NCBI RefSeq assembly: GCF_030709675.1
Contig: NZ_JAUZQD010000002.1
Location: 496,001 to 560,000, forward strand
Origin: Symbioplanes lichenis
GTDB taxonomy: Bacteria > Actinomycetota > Actinomycetes > Mycobacteriales > Micromonosporaceae
Length of the DNA stretch: 64,000 bases
Reading direction: 5' to 3'
Position 1 is the first letter of the stretch. Each line of letters starts with the position of its first letter. Below, piece by piece: positions 6,234-16,427 of the stretch. Both the position numbers and the translations under genes were made by a program. Below the pieces are notes generated by a model, which saw only the letters and a program-made list of their open reading frames with translations, did no database searches and was not told the origin of the DNA.

Positions 6234-9101
6234 TCAGTTGGTGAAGACCTGGAACTCGGCGGCGACCGTGTTGGCCGCGGCCGGGGCGCCGGTCGTGCAG
6301 TCGGACAGGCTGCGGGGGTCGTTCTCCTGCTCGCCCGCGTACGCCGGGTTGCCGGTGCACTGGTTGGTGAGCACCCGGAGCTTGACGTGGGTCGCGTTGG
6401 CCGGGCGGACGGCGAACGACTTCATGATGAGGTTCGGGACCTTGGGCCGGAACGTGCTCGTCTCGAACGCGTTCGCCGGCGAGATGTACGCCGACCGGTA
6501 GCCCGCGTCCGAGGCACAGTCGGCGCCCGCCGCCGCGTTGCACGTCAGGATCTCGAACTGGCGGACGGTGCTGTACATGGACGCGGTCGTGGCGCCGGCG
6601 CCCGGGAACGAGCTGAGCTGGACCCGCGAGACCAGCTTGGCGGCCGTACCCGGAAGGTCGACCGTGACCTGCCGCCCGGCCGCACCACCGGTGGCCGTCC
6701 AGACCGTGCCCTCGGCGTCGTCGACCAGCCGGCCCAGGTTGGTGCCGTCACCCGAGACGGTGGCGCCGGCGGAGGCCGAGGCCAGGTTCGTGGTCATGAC
6801 CGCGCCGATCTGGGTGGTGACGCCGGGGTGGATCGTCTGGGTGATGCGCTTGTGACCGAGGCCCGCGCCGACGGCCAGGAACTTGTACGTACCCGGGGCC
6901 AGCGTGAACGTGTCCGGCAGCTCGGTCGCCGGGTCGGTGTCGGCGATCGGCGTCGCCCCGAAGTCGTAGTCGCCGACGTAGAGGCGCACCGGCTTGCCCG
7001 CCCCGTCGCCGAGCGGCTTGAAAGTGACCTCGGAGTTCTCGACGTACGGGGAAGCGAAGCTCGCCACCGGATCGATGTCGGCCGGTCCGCTGGAGGCGCC
7101 GGCGCCCATGCCCCGGGCGGCGAACGCGTTCCACAGCAGGTCCTGGTTCGCCCCGTCGAAGCGCAGCGCGTCCGCGGTCAGCATGTTGTCGCGCATGTCG
7201 AGCATGCTGATCTGGCCGGTGGCCGCGAGCAGGAACGAGTCGAAGACGAGCTGAGCCCAGCGCCGGTTGCCGGGGCAGGAAGTCGCCGGTGTCGTACCCG
7301 CGGCGCAGCTCTCCTGGAGGGTCCGCGTGCCGGCGCCGTACCGGGCGAGGAAGGCCCGGCGGACGTCGAAGTTGGTGGCGCTCCAGATCTCGCCGTCGGA
7401 GTGCACCGCCGCGCCCCGGTCGTAGCCGAAGTCGGTGTAGTTGAGCGGGCTGTTGCTCATGTCGTAGTTGCGGATGCCCGTGGCGTTGTCGCCGGTGACG
7501 TACGCGCCCGTGACCGAGGCGGTGTTGCCCTTGGGCGTGTAGCCGCTCTCGTACAGGTACTCCATGGCGAGCAGGTCGGACCAGCTCTCGCCCATCGAGC
7601 CGCCCTGCTGCGAGCTGATGCCGTTGTCCGGGCCGGCGATCATGCGGTTGCTGATCGCGTGCGTGTACTCGTGGCCGATGACGGTCATGTCGTAGTCGCC
7701 GTCGACGCAGGGCGGGTAGCCGCTGCCCGCGAAGGGCTGCCACATGTACATGTTGGTGGTCGGCTGCATGCCGTCCGGCGGGGTGCTCTGGTTGGCGTTG
7801 TTGCGGGTGGTCGCGGTGGCCGCGCCCTGCTGCGCGTTGCCGCGCTCCGGGTCACCCCCCTTGCCGTACGGCAGCGTGTTGACCTTCTGCAGGTTCCACG
7901 TGGCCTCGGTGAAGCCCAGCTCGTACGACCAGTCGTGCATCCGGTTGTGCATGGCGAACAGGTTCGCGGTGGCCGCGTCGACGTCCGCCTGCTGCGGGGA
8001 GCTGAGCGTCGCCGGGTCGCACTTGCTGGTCGCCCACTGGTTGGTGAACGGGTACGTGTAGTGCCGGTCGGGTTTGGTGGCGGCCGGCGTCGCGGGCGAG
8101 CCGTCACCCCACAGCCGTACGGACTCGGCGGAGTTGCCCGTCGTGGTGAAGGTCGGCTGTCCCGTGGCGGCGTCGACGTCCCACGCGTTCCCGGTCGCCG
8201 GGTCGAGCACCTTGCGCGTGCAGTTCGCCGACGTCACGCACCAGGTCTGGCGGGTGTCGGCGCCGGAGGCGGCCGGCGTGGCCGGGAAGACCTGCCAGTG
8301 CGGGTCGTCCTCGGCGAAGTTGACCAGGTTCTCCCGCAGCAGCACCTTGCCGTCGATCGCGTCGACGTAGGTGGTGTAGCTCAGCGGGTGGTCGCTGTCC
8401 TCGGAGATCATGACCACCTGGTACGCGGCCCGGGGCGCGGCCCCCGGCATCGGTACGGCCACCAGCTTGACCCGCTGATCGGCCAGGTCGTTCTTCGCGA
8501 TGCCCGCGTCGGCGAGCGCCCCGTCGAGGGCCTGCGCGGTGCTCAGCGTCGCCGCGGCGGGCGCCTCGGTGCGCGGGCTGAGTGACGATGTCACCCGGAG
8601 CACCTCGCCGCCCTTGACCGCGACGGCGACCAGGCCGTCATGGGCGGCGGGCAGGTCGCCGAACTTCTGCCGCAGCAGGACGACCGAACCCTCACCGACC
8701 GGCGAGGTGGTGACCGTCTCGAGCTCGTCGACGGCCGTCGAGGTGAGCGCGAAGAGAGCGGTGTTGCTCTTGAGATAGGCGCGCGCCACGGCGGCCGGGT
8801 CGCCCTTGAGGCCCTTGGCCAGTGCACCCTTGACGGGCGTCACCGAGGCGGGCGTGCCGAGGTTGTTCCAGCGGGTGACCTGGGCGGCGGTGGCGACCCG
8901 GGCGCGCTGCGCGACGCTGGGAGCTGCAGCACCGCGGTTGTCGACGAAGTCGTACTCGTGGCCCTCGTGCTCCCCGGCGAGCGGCGAGGGGGTGGGCGAC
9001 GACGGGGTGGGCGGGGCGGCGCTCGCGCCCAGCGGCGCGGTGGCGATCATCGTGGTGGCGGCGAGGATTCCGGCGACGGCGACCCGTCTGCGTATCGGCA
9101 C
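6234..9101 (-). CDS. Secreted M36-type (fungalysin-like) zinc metallopeptidase
   Basis: 955 aa from a GTG with GGAGG five bases upstream; earlier in-frame starts lack this. The signal peptide (RRR, hydrophobic run, ASA cleavage) is followed by an FTP/PepSY propeptide (about 60-270). The catalytic domain has HEYTH at about 477-481 (zinc His pair plus catalytic Glu), then GGSMGESWSDLLAMEY supplying the downstream Glu ligand. After about 690 comes a PEGA-like stretch and a discoidin-like C-terminal domain. Known M36 enzymes are extracellular endopeptidases. It is convergent with the two-TM gene and divergent from glcD. Confidence 0.88.
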   Translation of the reverse strand: MPIRRRVAVAGILAATTMIATAPLGASAAPPTPSSPTPSPLAGEHEGHEYDFVDNRGAAAPSVAQRARVATAAQVTRWNNLGTPASVTPVKGALAKGLKGDPAAVARAYLKSNTALFALTSTAVDELETVTTSPVGEGSVVLLRQKFGDLPAAHDGLVAVAVKGGEVLRVTSSLSPRTEAPAAATLSTAQALDGALADAGIAKNDLADQRVKLVAVPMPGAAPRAAYQVVMISEDSDHPLSYTTYVDAIDGKVLLRENLVNFAEDDPHWQVFPATPAASGADTRQTWCVTSANCTRKVLDPATGNAWDVDAATGQPTFTTTGNSAESVRLWGDGSPATPAATKPDRHYTYPFTNQWATSKCDPATLSSPQQADVDAATANLFAMHNRMHDWSYELGFTEATWNLQKVNTLPYGKGGDPERGNAQQGAATATTRNNANQSTPPDGMQPTTNMYMWQPFAGSGYPPCVDGDYDMTVIGHEYTHAISNRMIAGPDNGISSQQGGSMGESWSDLLAMEYLYESGYTPKGNTASVTGAYVTGDNATGIRNYDMSNSPLNYTDFGYDRGAAVHSDGEIWSATNFDVRRAFLARYGAGTRTLQESCAAGTTPATSCPGNRRWAQLVFDSFLLAATGQISMLDMRDNMLTADALRFDGANQDLLWNAFAARGMGAGASSGPADIDPVASFASPYVENSEVTFKPLGDGAGKPVRLYVGDYDFGATPIADTDPATELPDTFTLAPGTYKFLAVGAGLGHKRITQTIHPGVTTQIGAVMTTNLASASAGATVSGDGTNLGRLVDDAEGTVWTATGGAAGRQVTVDLPGTAAKLVSRVQLSSFPGAGATTASMYSTVRQFEILTCNAAAGADCASDAGYRSAYISPANAFETSTFRPKVPNLIMKSFAVRPANATHVKLRVLTNQCTGNPAYAGEQENDPRSLSDCTTGAPAAANTVAAEFQVFTN

Positions 9102-9227
9102 GCAAACCTCCTGAACGGCGGCTGGAGGATCTCCCCAGACGCGCAGAGAGTACGTGACCATCGACCGTCATAGATTAAGAACGTGTTGCGATATCGACGG
9201 AAGGCTGCGTCCGGGTTACTTTGAGCT

Positions 9228-10673
9228 ATGTCGACGTTGGGGACGCTGGCCGCCACGCTGCGCGCGGTGCTCGGCGACGGGCAGGTGCTCACCGACCGGC
9301 AGGACCTCCGGACGTACGAGTGCGACGGCCTCGCCAACCACCGCGTCGTCCCCGGCATCGTGGTGCTGCCCCGCGACACCGCCGAATGCGCGCGTACGGT
9401 CCGGGAGTGCGTCGCGGCGGGCGTACCCTTCGTGGCGCGCGGCAGCGGCACCGGCCTGTCCGGCGGCGCCCTCCCCCGCGCCGACGGCGTGCTGATCGTG
9501 ACCGCGCGCATGCGCCGGATCTTGGCCGTCGACGCCGCCGACGAGCGCGCGACCGTCGAGCCGGGCGTCATCAACCTGCAGGTCAGCAAGGCCGCGGCCG
9601 AGCACGGCTACTACTACGCGCCGGACCCGTCGAGCCAGCAGGTCTGCTCGATCGGCGGCAACGTCGCGGAGAACTCGGGCGGCGCGCACTGCCTCAAGTA
9701 CGGCTTCACCACCCACCACGTGCTCGGCGCGGAGATCGTCACACCCGAGGGCGAGGTGGTCGAGCTGGGCGGTCCGGCTCCCGATCCGCCCGGGTACGAC
9801 CTGTTGGGCGCGTTCGTCGGCGCGGAGGGCACACTCGGGATCGCCACGCGGGTCACGGTCCGGCTGACGCGGCTGCCGCAGTCCGTCCGTACGCTGCTCG
9901 CCGCCTTTCCCACCACCGCCGCAGCCGGCGCCGCGACCTCGGCCGTGATCGCCGCCGGGGTGATCCCCGCGGCCGTGGAGATGATGGACGCGCTCGCCGT
10001 GGAGGCCGCCGAGGCCGCCGTCGCGTGCGGCTACCCGGCCGGCGCCGGGGCGGTGCTGATCGTCGACCTGGACGGCCCGACGGCCGAGGTGGAGGCGCAG
10101 TTCGCGCAGGTCACCGCGCTGTTCGAGACGCACGGCGCGACCGAGCTGCGGGTGGCGGCCACCGAGGCGGAGCGGACGCTCTTCTGGCGGGGACGCAAGT
10201 CGGCGTTCGCCGCGGTCGGCCGGATCAGCCCGGACTACATCGTGCAGGACGGCGTCATCCCGCGCACCGCGCTGCCCGAGGTGCTGGCGCGCATCGGCGA
10301 GATCGCCGCCGGGCACGGGGTCCGGGTCGCCAACGTCTTCCACGCCGGGGACGGCAACCTGCACCCGCTCGTCCTGTTCGACGCGGCGAAACCGGGCGAG
10401 GACGAGCGAGCCGAGGAGGCCAGCGGCGCGATCATCGACCTGTGCATCGAGTACGGCGGCTCGATCACCGGCGAGCACGGGGTGGGCACGGACAAGGCGA
10501 AGTACATGCCGCGGATGTTCACCGCCGACGACCTGGACACGATGCAGCTGCTGCGGTGCGCCTTCGACCCGGCCGGGCTGGCCAACCCCGGCAAGATCTT
10601 CCCCGAGCCCCGCCTGTGCGGCGAGATCCCGCGCAAGCACCACGGCTCCGACGCGCCGACGGGACTCTACTGA
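9228..10673 (+). CDS. glcD: Glycolate oxidase subunit GlcD (FAD-linked)
   Basis: 481 aa. VAO-type FAD-binding domain in the N-terminal half, with the pyrophosphate loop GSGTGLSGGALP and NVAENSGGAHCLKYG, then the C-terminal FAD-oxidase cap with HAGDGNLHP (flavin/metal-site His) and the ending CAFDPAGLANPGKIFP. It oxidises glycolate or a related 2-hydroxyacid to the 2-oxoacid as the catalytic subunit of a three-subunit membrane-associated dehydrogenase. First gene of glcDEF; glcE starts 19 bp downstream. D-lactate dehydrogenase activity is an alternative. Confidence 0.9.
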   Translation: MSTLGTLAATLRAVLGDGQVLTDRQDLRTYECDGLANHRVVPGIVVLPRDTAECARTVRECVAAGVPFVARGSGTGLSGGALPRADGVLIVTARMRRILAVDAADERATVEPGVINLQVSKAAAEHGYYYAPDPSSQQVCSIGGNVAENSGGAHCLKYGFTTHHVLGAEIVTPEGEVVELGGPAPDPPGYDLLGAFVGAEGTLGIATRVTVRLTRLPQSVRTLLAAFPTTAAAGAATSAVIAAGVIPAAVEMMDALAVEAAEAAVACGYPAGAGAVLIVDLDGPTAEVEAQFAQVTALFETHGATELRVAATEAERTLFWRGRKSAFAAVGRISPDYIVQDGVIPRTALPEVLARIGEIAAGHGVRVANVFHAGDGNLHPLVLFDAAKPGEDERAEEASGAIIDLCIEYGGSITGEHGVGTDKAKYMPRMFTADDLDTMQLLRCAFDPAGLANPGKIFPEPRLCGEIPRKHHGSDAPTGLY

Positions 10674-10692
10674 GAAGAGGGGACTCTGCTGA

Positions 10693-11823
10693 ATGGAGTG
10701 GGCTCCAGCGACCGAAGCGGACCATATCGACGGGGTCCCCGCCCGGTGGGTCGCCGCGCCCACGACCACCGCGGAGGCGGCCGCGGTCCTCGAACGGGCC
10801 GCGCGCGACAACCTCGCCGTCGGCATCCGCGGCGGCGGCACGAAGCTCGACTGGGGCCTCCCGCCGCGCCGGCTCGACCTTCTCGTGGACACGAAACGCC
10901 TGTCCGGGGTCCTCGAGCACGCGGCCGGGGATCTCATCGCGATCGTCCGGGCCGGCACCCGCCTCGACACGCTCGACTTCGGATCCCAGCACCTCGCCCT
11001 GGATCCGCTGCCGGGGGCCACGGTCGGCGGCACGGTCGCCCTCAACACGAGCGGGCCGCGGCGGCTGCTGCACGGCACCGCGCGCGACCTGCTCATCGGC
11101 ATCACGGTGGTCCGGCCCGACGGCCGGGTCACCCGCTCGGGCGGCAAGGTCGTGAAGAACGTCGCCGGGTACGACCTCGGCAAGCTCTACACCGGCTCGT
11201 ACGGAACCCTCGGGCTGATCACCGAGTGCGTCTTCCGCCTGCACCCGGTCGCCGGGGCGCGCGCGGTCGTCACCACGCCCGTGCCCCGCGCCGACCTGGG
11301 CGCCCTGCTCGCCACGATCCGCGCCGAACAGGTCGTGCCGTCCGCCGTCGAGCTGGACCGCCCGGACGACGGTCCCGTGACGGTCGCCGTGCTCGTGGAG
11401 GGCACCCCGGCGGGCGTCCACGACCGGGCCGCCCAGCTGGAGAAGGCGACCGGCGGCACCACGTCGGCCGACCCGCCGCCGTGGTGGGGCCGCTACCCGT
11501 GGCAGCCGGGCGAGACCGGGGTGAAGCTGACCGCGCCGCTGTCCCGCGTGCCCGCCCTCGCCGAGCCCGGCGTGCGTGGATCCGCCGGCACCGGCGTCCT
11601 GTACGCGCGACTGACCGGTGACATCCCGGCCCGGCTGGATCGGATCCGCGCGGCCGCGATCGCGGCCGGCGGGCACGCCGTCGTGCTGACCGCGCCGCCC
11701 GACGTCCGCGAGCGCGTCGACATGTGGGGTCCGGTGCCGGGGCTCGCGCTGATGCGACGGGTGAAGGACCGGTTCGACCCCGGGCATCGCTTCGCCCCGG
11801 GCCGTTTCGCGGGAGGGATCTGA
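10693..11823 (+). CDS. glcE: Glycolate oxidase FAD-binding subunit GlcE
   Basis: 376 aa, a second VAO-type FAD-binding protein (GIRGGGTKLDWG; GATVGGTVALNTSGPRR; KVVKNVAGYDLGKLYTGSYGTLG) with a shortened cap ending in the usual KDRFDPGHRFAPGRF. In the GlcDEF complex this subunit works with GlcD; the genes are adjacent and in the canonical order. Its TGA overlaps the glcF start codon (TGATG), indicating coupled translation. Confidence 0.88.
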   Translation: MEWAPATEADHIDGVPARWVAAPTTTAEAAAVLERAARDNLAVGIRGGGTKLDWGLPPRRLDLLVDTKRLSGVLEHAAGDLIAIVRAGTRLDTLDFGSQHLALDPLPGATVGGTVALNTSGPRRLLHGTARDLLIGITVVRPDGRVTRSGGKVVKNVAGYDLGKLYTGSYGTLGLITECVFRLHPVAGARAVVTTPVPRADLGALLATIRAEQVVPSAVELDRPDDGPVTVAVLVEGTPAGVHDRAAQLEKATGGTTSADPPPWWGRYPWQPGETGVKLTAPLSRVPALAEPGVRGSAGTGVLYARLTGDIPARLDRIRAAAIAAGGHAVVLTAPPDVRERVDMWGPVPGLALMRRVKDRFDPGHRFAPGRFAGGI

Positions 11824-13046
11824 TGACGGAACTGCCGGATCTGCTCGGGGACTGCGTGCACTGCGGGTTCTGCCTGCCCAGCTGCCCGACGTACACACTG
11901 TGGGGTCTGGAGGCGGACAGCCCGCGCGGCCGGATCCATCTCATGGGCGCCCACCTGGACGGCGAGCCGCTCAGCCCCTCGATGGTCCAGCACTTCGACC
12001 AGTGCCTCGGCTGCATGTCGTGCGTGACCGCGTGCCCGTCCGGCGTCCAGTACGACCGGCTGATCGAGGAGACCCGCGCGACGGTCGAGCGGGAGGCCCC
12101 GCGCACCCCGGCGCAACGGGCGCTGCGGGCGGCCATTTTCGCCCTGTTCCCGTACCCGCGGCGGTTGAAGTTGCTCCGCGGCCCCCTGCGTGCCTGGCAC
12201 GGCACGGGTCTCGCCCGCCGCCTCGGCCCCCGCCTGCCCGGCCTGCTCGCCACCCTGCAGTCGCTGGCCCCGGCGCCGCGCCGGATCCCACCGCCGCCGA
12301 CGCTGATCCCCGCCCGCGGCCCGCGCCGGGCGGTGGTCGGCGTGCTCACCGGCTGCGTGCAGAGCGCCTTCTTCCCCGAGGTCAACGCCGCCACCATCCG
12401 GGTGCTCGCCGCCGAGGGCTGCGATGTGGTCGTGCCCCCGGCGCAAGGCTGCTGCGGCGCCCTCAGCGTCCACAACGGACGTACGGACGAAGCGCGCACG
12501 TTCGCCCGGCGCACGGTCGACACCTTCGCCCGCGCCGGTGTCGACGCTGTCATCGCCAATGCGGCCGGCTGCGGCTCCGCCATGAAGGACTACGAATCGC
12601 TGCTGCCCGACGCGTCGGCCTTCACCGGCCGGGTCCGCGACCTGTCGGAGTTCCTGGTCGAGCTGGGCCCGGTCGCCCCTCGCCACCCCCTGCCGGTGAC
12701 CGTGGCCTACCACGACGCCTGCCATCTCGCGCACGCGCAGGGGATCCGCTCCCAGCCCCGGCAGCTGCTGGACGCGATCCCCATGCTGAAGGTGCGCGAG
12801 ATCGCCGACCCTGAGATCTGCTGCGGCTCGGCCGGCATCTGGAACATCCTCAATCCGGTCCCCGCCGCCGAGCTGGGCGCCCGCAAGGCCGAGAACGTCC
12901 TGGCCACCGGCGCCGACCTGCTCGTGACGGCCAACCCCGGCTGCCTGATGCAGATCGCCGCCGCCGCCCGCCGCCTGGGCCGCGAGCTGCCCCTCGCCCA
13001 CACCGCCACGGTCCTCGACGCCTCGATCCGCGGGACGCGGCTGTAG
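11823..13046 (+). CDS. glcF: Glycolate oxidase iron-sulfur subunit GlcF
   Basis: 407 aa from ATG 11823, overlapping the glcE stop. Two 4Fe-4S motifs lie near the N-terminus (CVHCGFCLPSCP and CLGCMSCVTACP), followed by two cysteine-rich CCG domains (GCCGALSVHNG and ICCGSAGIWN, with YHDACHLAHAQG between them). It passes electrons from the flavin subunits to the respiratory chain at the inner membrane face. Its stop abuts the stop of the convergent MarR gene with no gap. Confidence 0.92.
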   Translation: MTELPDLLGDCVHCGFCLPSCPTYTLWGLEADSPRGRIHLMGAHLDGEPLSPSMVQHFDQCLGCMSCVTACPSGVQYDRLIEETRATVEREAPRTPAQRALRAAIFALFPYPRRLKLLRGPLRAWHGTGLARRLGPRLPGLLATLQSLAPAPRRIPPPPTLIPARGPRRAVVGVLTGCVQSAFFPEVNAATIRVLAAEGCDVVVPPAQGCCGALSVHNGRTDEARTFARRTVDTFARAGVDAVIANAAGCGSAMKDYESLLPDASAFTGRVRDLSEFLVELGPVAPRHPLPVTVAYHDACHLAHAQGIRSQPRQLLDAIPMLKVREIADPEICCGSAGIWNILNPVPAAELGARKAENVLATGADLLVTANPGCLMQIAAAARRLGRELPLAHTATVLDASIRGTRL

Positions 13047-13472
13047 TCAGACCTTGAGCGTCTCCAGGATGTCGCGCAACGCCTCCTGCTGCGCGACGGT
13101 GAGCCGGCTGGTCAGGTGGCGTTCGACGGCCGCCGCGAGCAGGGGCCGGGTCCGCGTGATGACCTCGGCGCCCGCCTCCGCCACCGCCAGCTCCACGCCG
13201 TTGCGCAGGCGCGACCGGGTCAGATAGCCGCGCCCCTCCATCCGGGTGAGCAGGTGGGACAGCCGGGTGCGGTCCCAGCCGGTGGCGGCCGCGAGCGCGT
13301 TCTGCCGGATCGTCCCGCCGGAGGAGTGGAGCTGGACGAGCACGGTCATCTCCGGCTCGGACAGCTCGATGTCCTCCACCACGTCGGCGACGACGGCCGC
13401 GCGCACCAGCTCGCTCACCTGTTTCCAGAGCAGCCAGAGGCCAACTGTTGACATATCAACGCCGTCGCTCAT
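13047..13472 (-). CDS. MarR-family transcriptional regulator
   Basis: About 141 aa. Winged-helix core: LSEPEMTVLVQL, RQNALAAATGWDRTRLSHLLTRMEGRGYLTR (recognition helix and wing), then a C-terminal dimerisation helix. Starts at 13472 or 13454 are both possible; neither has a Shine-Dalgarno site and a TAATAT box just upstream of 13472 suggests a leaderless mRNA. Divergent from an aldo/keto reductase gene, with two palindromes at or near its own start, so it most likely represses itself and the reductase in response to a small phenolic or electrophilic ligand (inference). Confidence 0.85.
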   Translation of the reverse strand: MSDGVDMSTVGLWLLWKQVSELVRAAVVADVVEDIELSEPEMTVLVQLHSSGGTIRQNALAAATGWDRTRLSHLLTRMEGRGYLTRSRLRNGVELAVAEAGAEVITRTRPLLAAAVERHLTSRLTVAQQEALRDILETLKV

Positions 13473-13489
13473 ACTGTTGATATTACAAC
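13447..13489. promoter_or_regulatory. Paired operators for the MarR/aldo-keto reductase promoter
   Basis: GTTGACATATCAAC (13447-13460, perfect GTTGA/TCAAC arms) and GTTGATATTACAAC (13476-13489, one-base variant) start 29 bp apart, close to three helical turns, so two dimers could bind the same face. The first overlaps the N-terminal codons of marR; the second covers its -10 region and lies 22 bp before the reductase ATG. Confidence 0.7.
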
Positions 13490-13510
13490 ACCCCACCTCC
13501 GGGAGGCACC

Positions 13511-14374
13511 ATGCTGCACGCCGTCACCCGCATCGGCTACGGCGCGGCCCAGCTGCGCCGGCTCGACGACGACCGGGCCACCGCCGTGGCGCTCGTCCGC
13601 CGCGCCCTCGAGCTCGGCGTCGACCACATCGACACCGCCCTGTTCTACGGCTCGGCGAACGACGTGCTCCGGCAGGCGCTGCGCCCGGACGACAAGGTCC
13701 TCGTCGTCACCAAGGTCGGCGCCACCCCGGTCCCCGGCGGCCCGGTGCCGCTCCGGCTCGCGCAACGCCCCGGCGAGCTGCGCACCGACGTCGAGAACAA
13801 CCTGCGCACCCTGGGCACCGACCGCCTCGACGTGGTCAACCTGCGCCGGCCCGACGGCGGCCCGACCGTCCGCGCCACCGGCGACCAGGTCGTGGACCTC
13901 GACGACCAGCTGGCCGTCCTGACCGCCCTGCGCGACGAGGGCAAGATCGGCGGCATCGGCCTCAGCGGCGTGACCCTCGACGGCCTCCGCCGAGCCCTCC
14001 CGGCCGGCATCGTCTGTGTCCAGAACGCCTACAGCCTGGTCGCCCGCGACGACGAGGAGTTGCTGCAGCTGTGCACCGCCGAGGACATCGCCTGGGTGCC
14101 GTTCTTCCCGCTGGGCGGCGCCTTCCCCGGCCTGCCCAAGGTCACCGACGAGCCGGCCGTGCACGCGGTGGCCGAGAAGCTCGGTGTCACCCCCAGCCAG
14201 GTGGGCCTGGCGTGGCTGCTCCACCACTCCCCCACCGTGCTCCTCATTCCCGGCACCGCCAGCATCGCCCACCTGGAGGCCAACCTCGCCGCCGCCACCA
14301 TCCGCCTCGACGACGCGACGATGGCCGCCCTCGACGCGGTGCCTTCGCGGTCCTCCCAGATCACCCTGGGCTGA
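13511..14374 (+). CDS. Aldo/keto reductase (probable MarR target)
   Basis: 287 aa TIM-barrel reductase; ATG preceded by GGGAGG. NADPH-dependent family with the conserved Asp-Tyr-Lys of the active site visible (DHIDTALFYGS and VTKVG). The usual catalytic His of the fourth position (LLHxP in relatives) is replaced by VNLRRP, a change known in some subfamilies. The C-terminal NADPH-binding IPGTASIAHLEANLAAA is intact. Probably reduces a reactive carbonyl; substrate unknown. Controlled by the divergent MarR through the shared operators (inference). Confidence 0.85.
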   Translation: MLHAVTRIGYGAAQLRRLDDDRATAVALVRRALELGVDHIDTALFYGSANDVLRQALRPDDKVLVVTKVGATPVPGGPVPLRLAQRPGELRTDVENNLRTLGTDRLDVVNLRRPDGGPTVRATGDQVVDLDDQLAVLTALRDEGKIGGIGLSGVTLDGLRRALPAGIVCVQNAYSLVARDDEELLQLCTAEDIAWVPFFPLGGAFPGLPKVTDEPAVHAVAEKLGVTPSQVGLAWLLHHSPTVLLIPGTASIAHLEANLAAATIRLDDATMAALDAVPSRSSQITLG

Positions 14375-14381
14375 CGGCCGT

Positions 14382-15365
<984 letters not shown>

Positions 15366-15425
15366 GATGTCCTCTTTCGTCGTTTCGCTCATGCCCCGGT
15401 CCCGCCCATCCATGCATGGCCGGGC

Positions 15426-16427
15426 CTACCGGTCAGACCCCTCGATCAGGCGATCACCGAGGGCGCTGCGGCGGTAGAGGACGTGCCGGCCGTCCCGGAT
15501 GCGCGTCACCAGGCCGCTGCCGTGCAGTATCCGCAGGTGCTGGGAGACCGCGCTCGGGGTCACCCGCAGGCGGCGGGCCAGCTCCACGGTGGGCAGTGCC
15601 TCGGCCAGCAGGAGCAGGAGCCTGGCCTTGGGCGGGCCGACGAGGGCGGCCATCACCTCGGGGCCGGGCGGAACGGTGGCCTGCCAGAGGGTCGCGATGC
15701 CCCGGGCCGGGTAGGCCAGCCACGGCCGCTCGGCCGAGCTCATCGGCGGGATCGCTTTGTAGGCGAAGATCGACGGAAGCAGCAGGAGACCATGTCCGGC
15801 GGCGGACACCCGGTATCGGCCGATCATCTGGTCGATGCGCAGCGCACCATCGGCCCAGCTGACATTCGGATGAAGGTCGGCGAAGAGCAGTCGCGCGCCG
15901 CCCGTGGCGAGCTGCCGCGCACGATAGGTCGTGTCGGCCTCCATCACCAGGCGCATCCGTGGCCAGCATTGCGCCATGGCGGCCGACCAGTAGCGTTCGA
16001 GCAGGTCGACGAGGTCGCTCAGGGTCGCGGCGCGCAGCACGGCGGGCACCGGACCCGGCGCGTGGGTCGCTGCGATGTCGCGCTCGACCAGATCGGGTGG
16101 CGTACGGCGTATCTCGTCGAACTGCTCGGCGGGCGGCGGCGCGAAAGTCGCCGGGCGCGGCGTGAGGAAGTCCGGCAGGGCGCGGCTGTTTCCCACCAGA
16201 GACAGCAACAGCTCCAGGTCATCCGGTTCGAGCGCGGCCAGGGCGGCCCGGCGCCACGGCAGGTGCAGCGCGTACCGGCCCGGGTCGCGCAGCGCCCACA
16301 GGCTGCACACCAGCTCCTGGACCGGTGATATCGCGAAACGGGTGTCCGCGAGATCCTCGGCGCTCAGCTCGCTGTTCCTGCTGGTCCCGCTCGGCGACCG
16401 GGTTCCGTACCGCCGGCTTCTGACCAT
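15426..16427 (-). CDS. ArsR-type (DUF5937-like) regulator with altered 5' end
   Basis: About 333 aa if started at ATG 16427. An unclassified N-terminal ligand-binding region begins at ELSAEDLADTRFAISP, typical of the first residues of this family, and a C-terminal ArsR winged helix (RLRVTPSAVSQHLRILHGSGLVTR) follows. No start codon lies next to SAEDLAD; the nearest in-frame ATG is about 20 codons upstream, inside the antisense strand of the neighbouring transporter fragment. I read this as loss of the native start and promoter by deletion, so expression is uncertain. Confidence 0.65.
   Translation of the reverse strand: MVRSRRYGTRSPSGTSRNSELSAEDLADTRFAISPVQELVCSLWALRDPGRYALHLPWRRAALAALEPDDLELLLSLVGNSRALPDFLTPRPATFAPPPAEQFDEIRRTPPDLVERDIAATHAPGPVPAVLRAATLSDLVDLLERYWSAAMAQCWPRMRLVMEADTTYRARQLATGGARLLFADLHPNVSWADGALRIDQMIGRYRVSAAGHGLLLLPSIFAYKAIPPMSSAERPWLAYPARGIATLWQATVPPGPEVMAALVGPPKARLLLLLAEALPTVELARRLRVTPSAVSQHLRILHGSGLVTRIRDGRHVLYRRSALGDRLIEGSDR

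Noticed and set aside
6204..8585. 793-codon plus-strand frame opposite the metallopeptidase
   Set aside because: Antisense shadow of a gene with clear motifs; high-GC coding DNA often leaves the opposite frame open.
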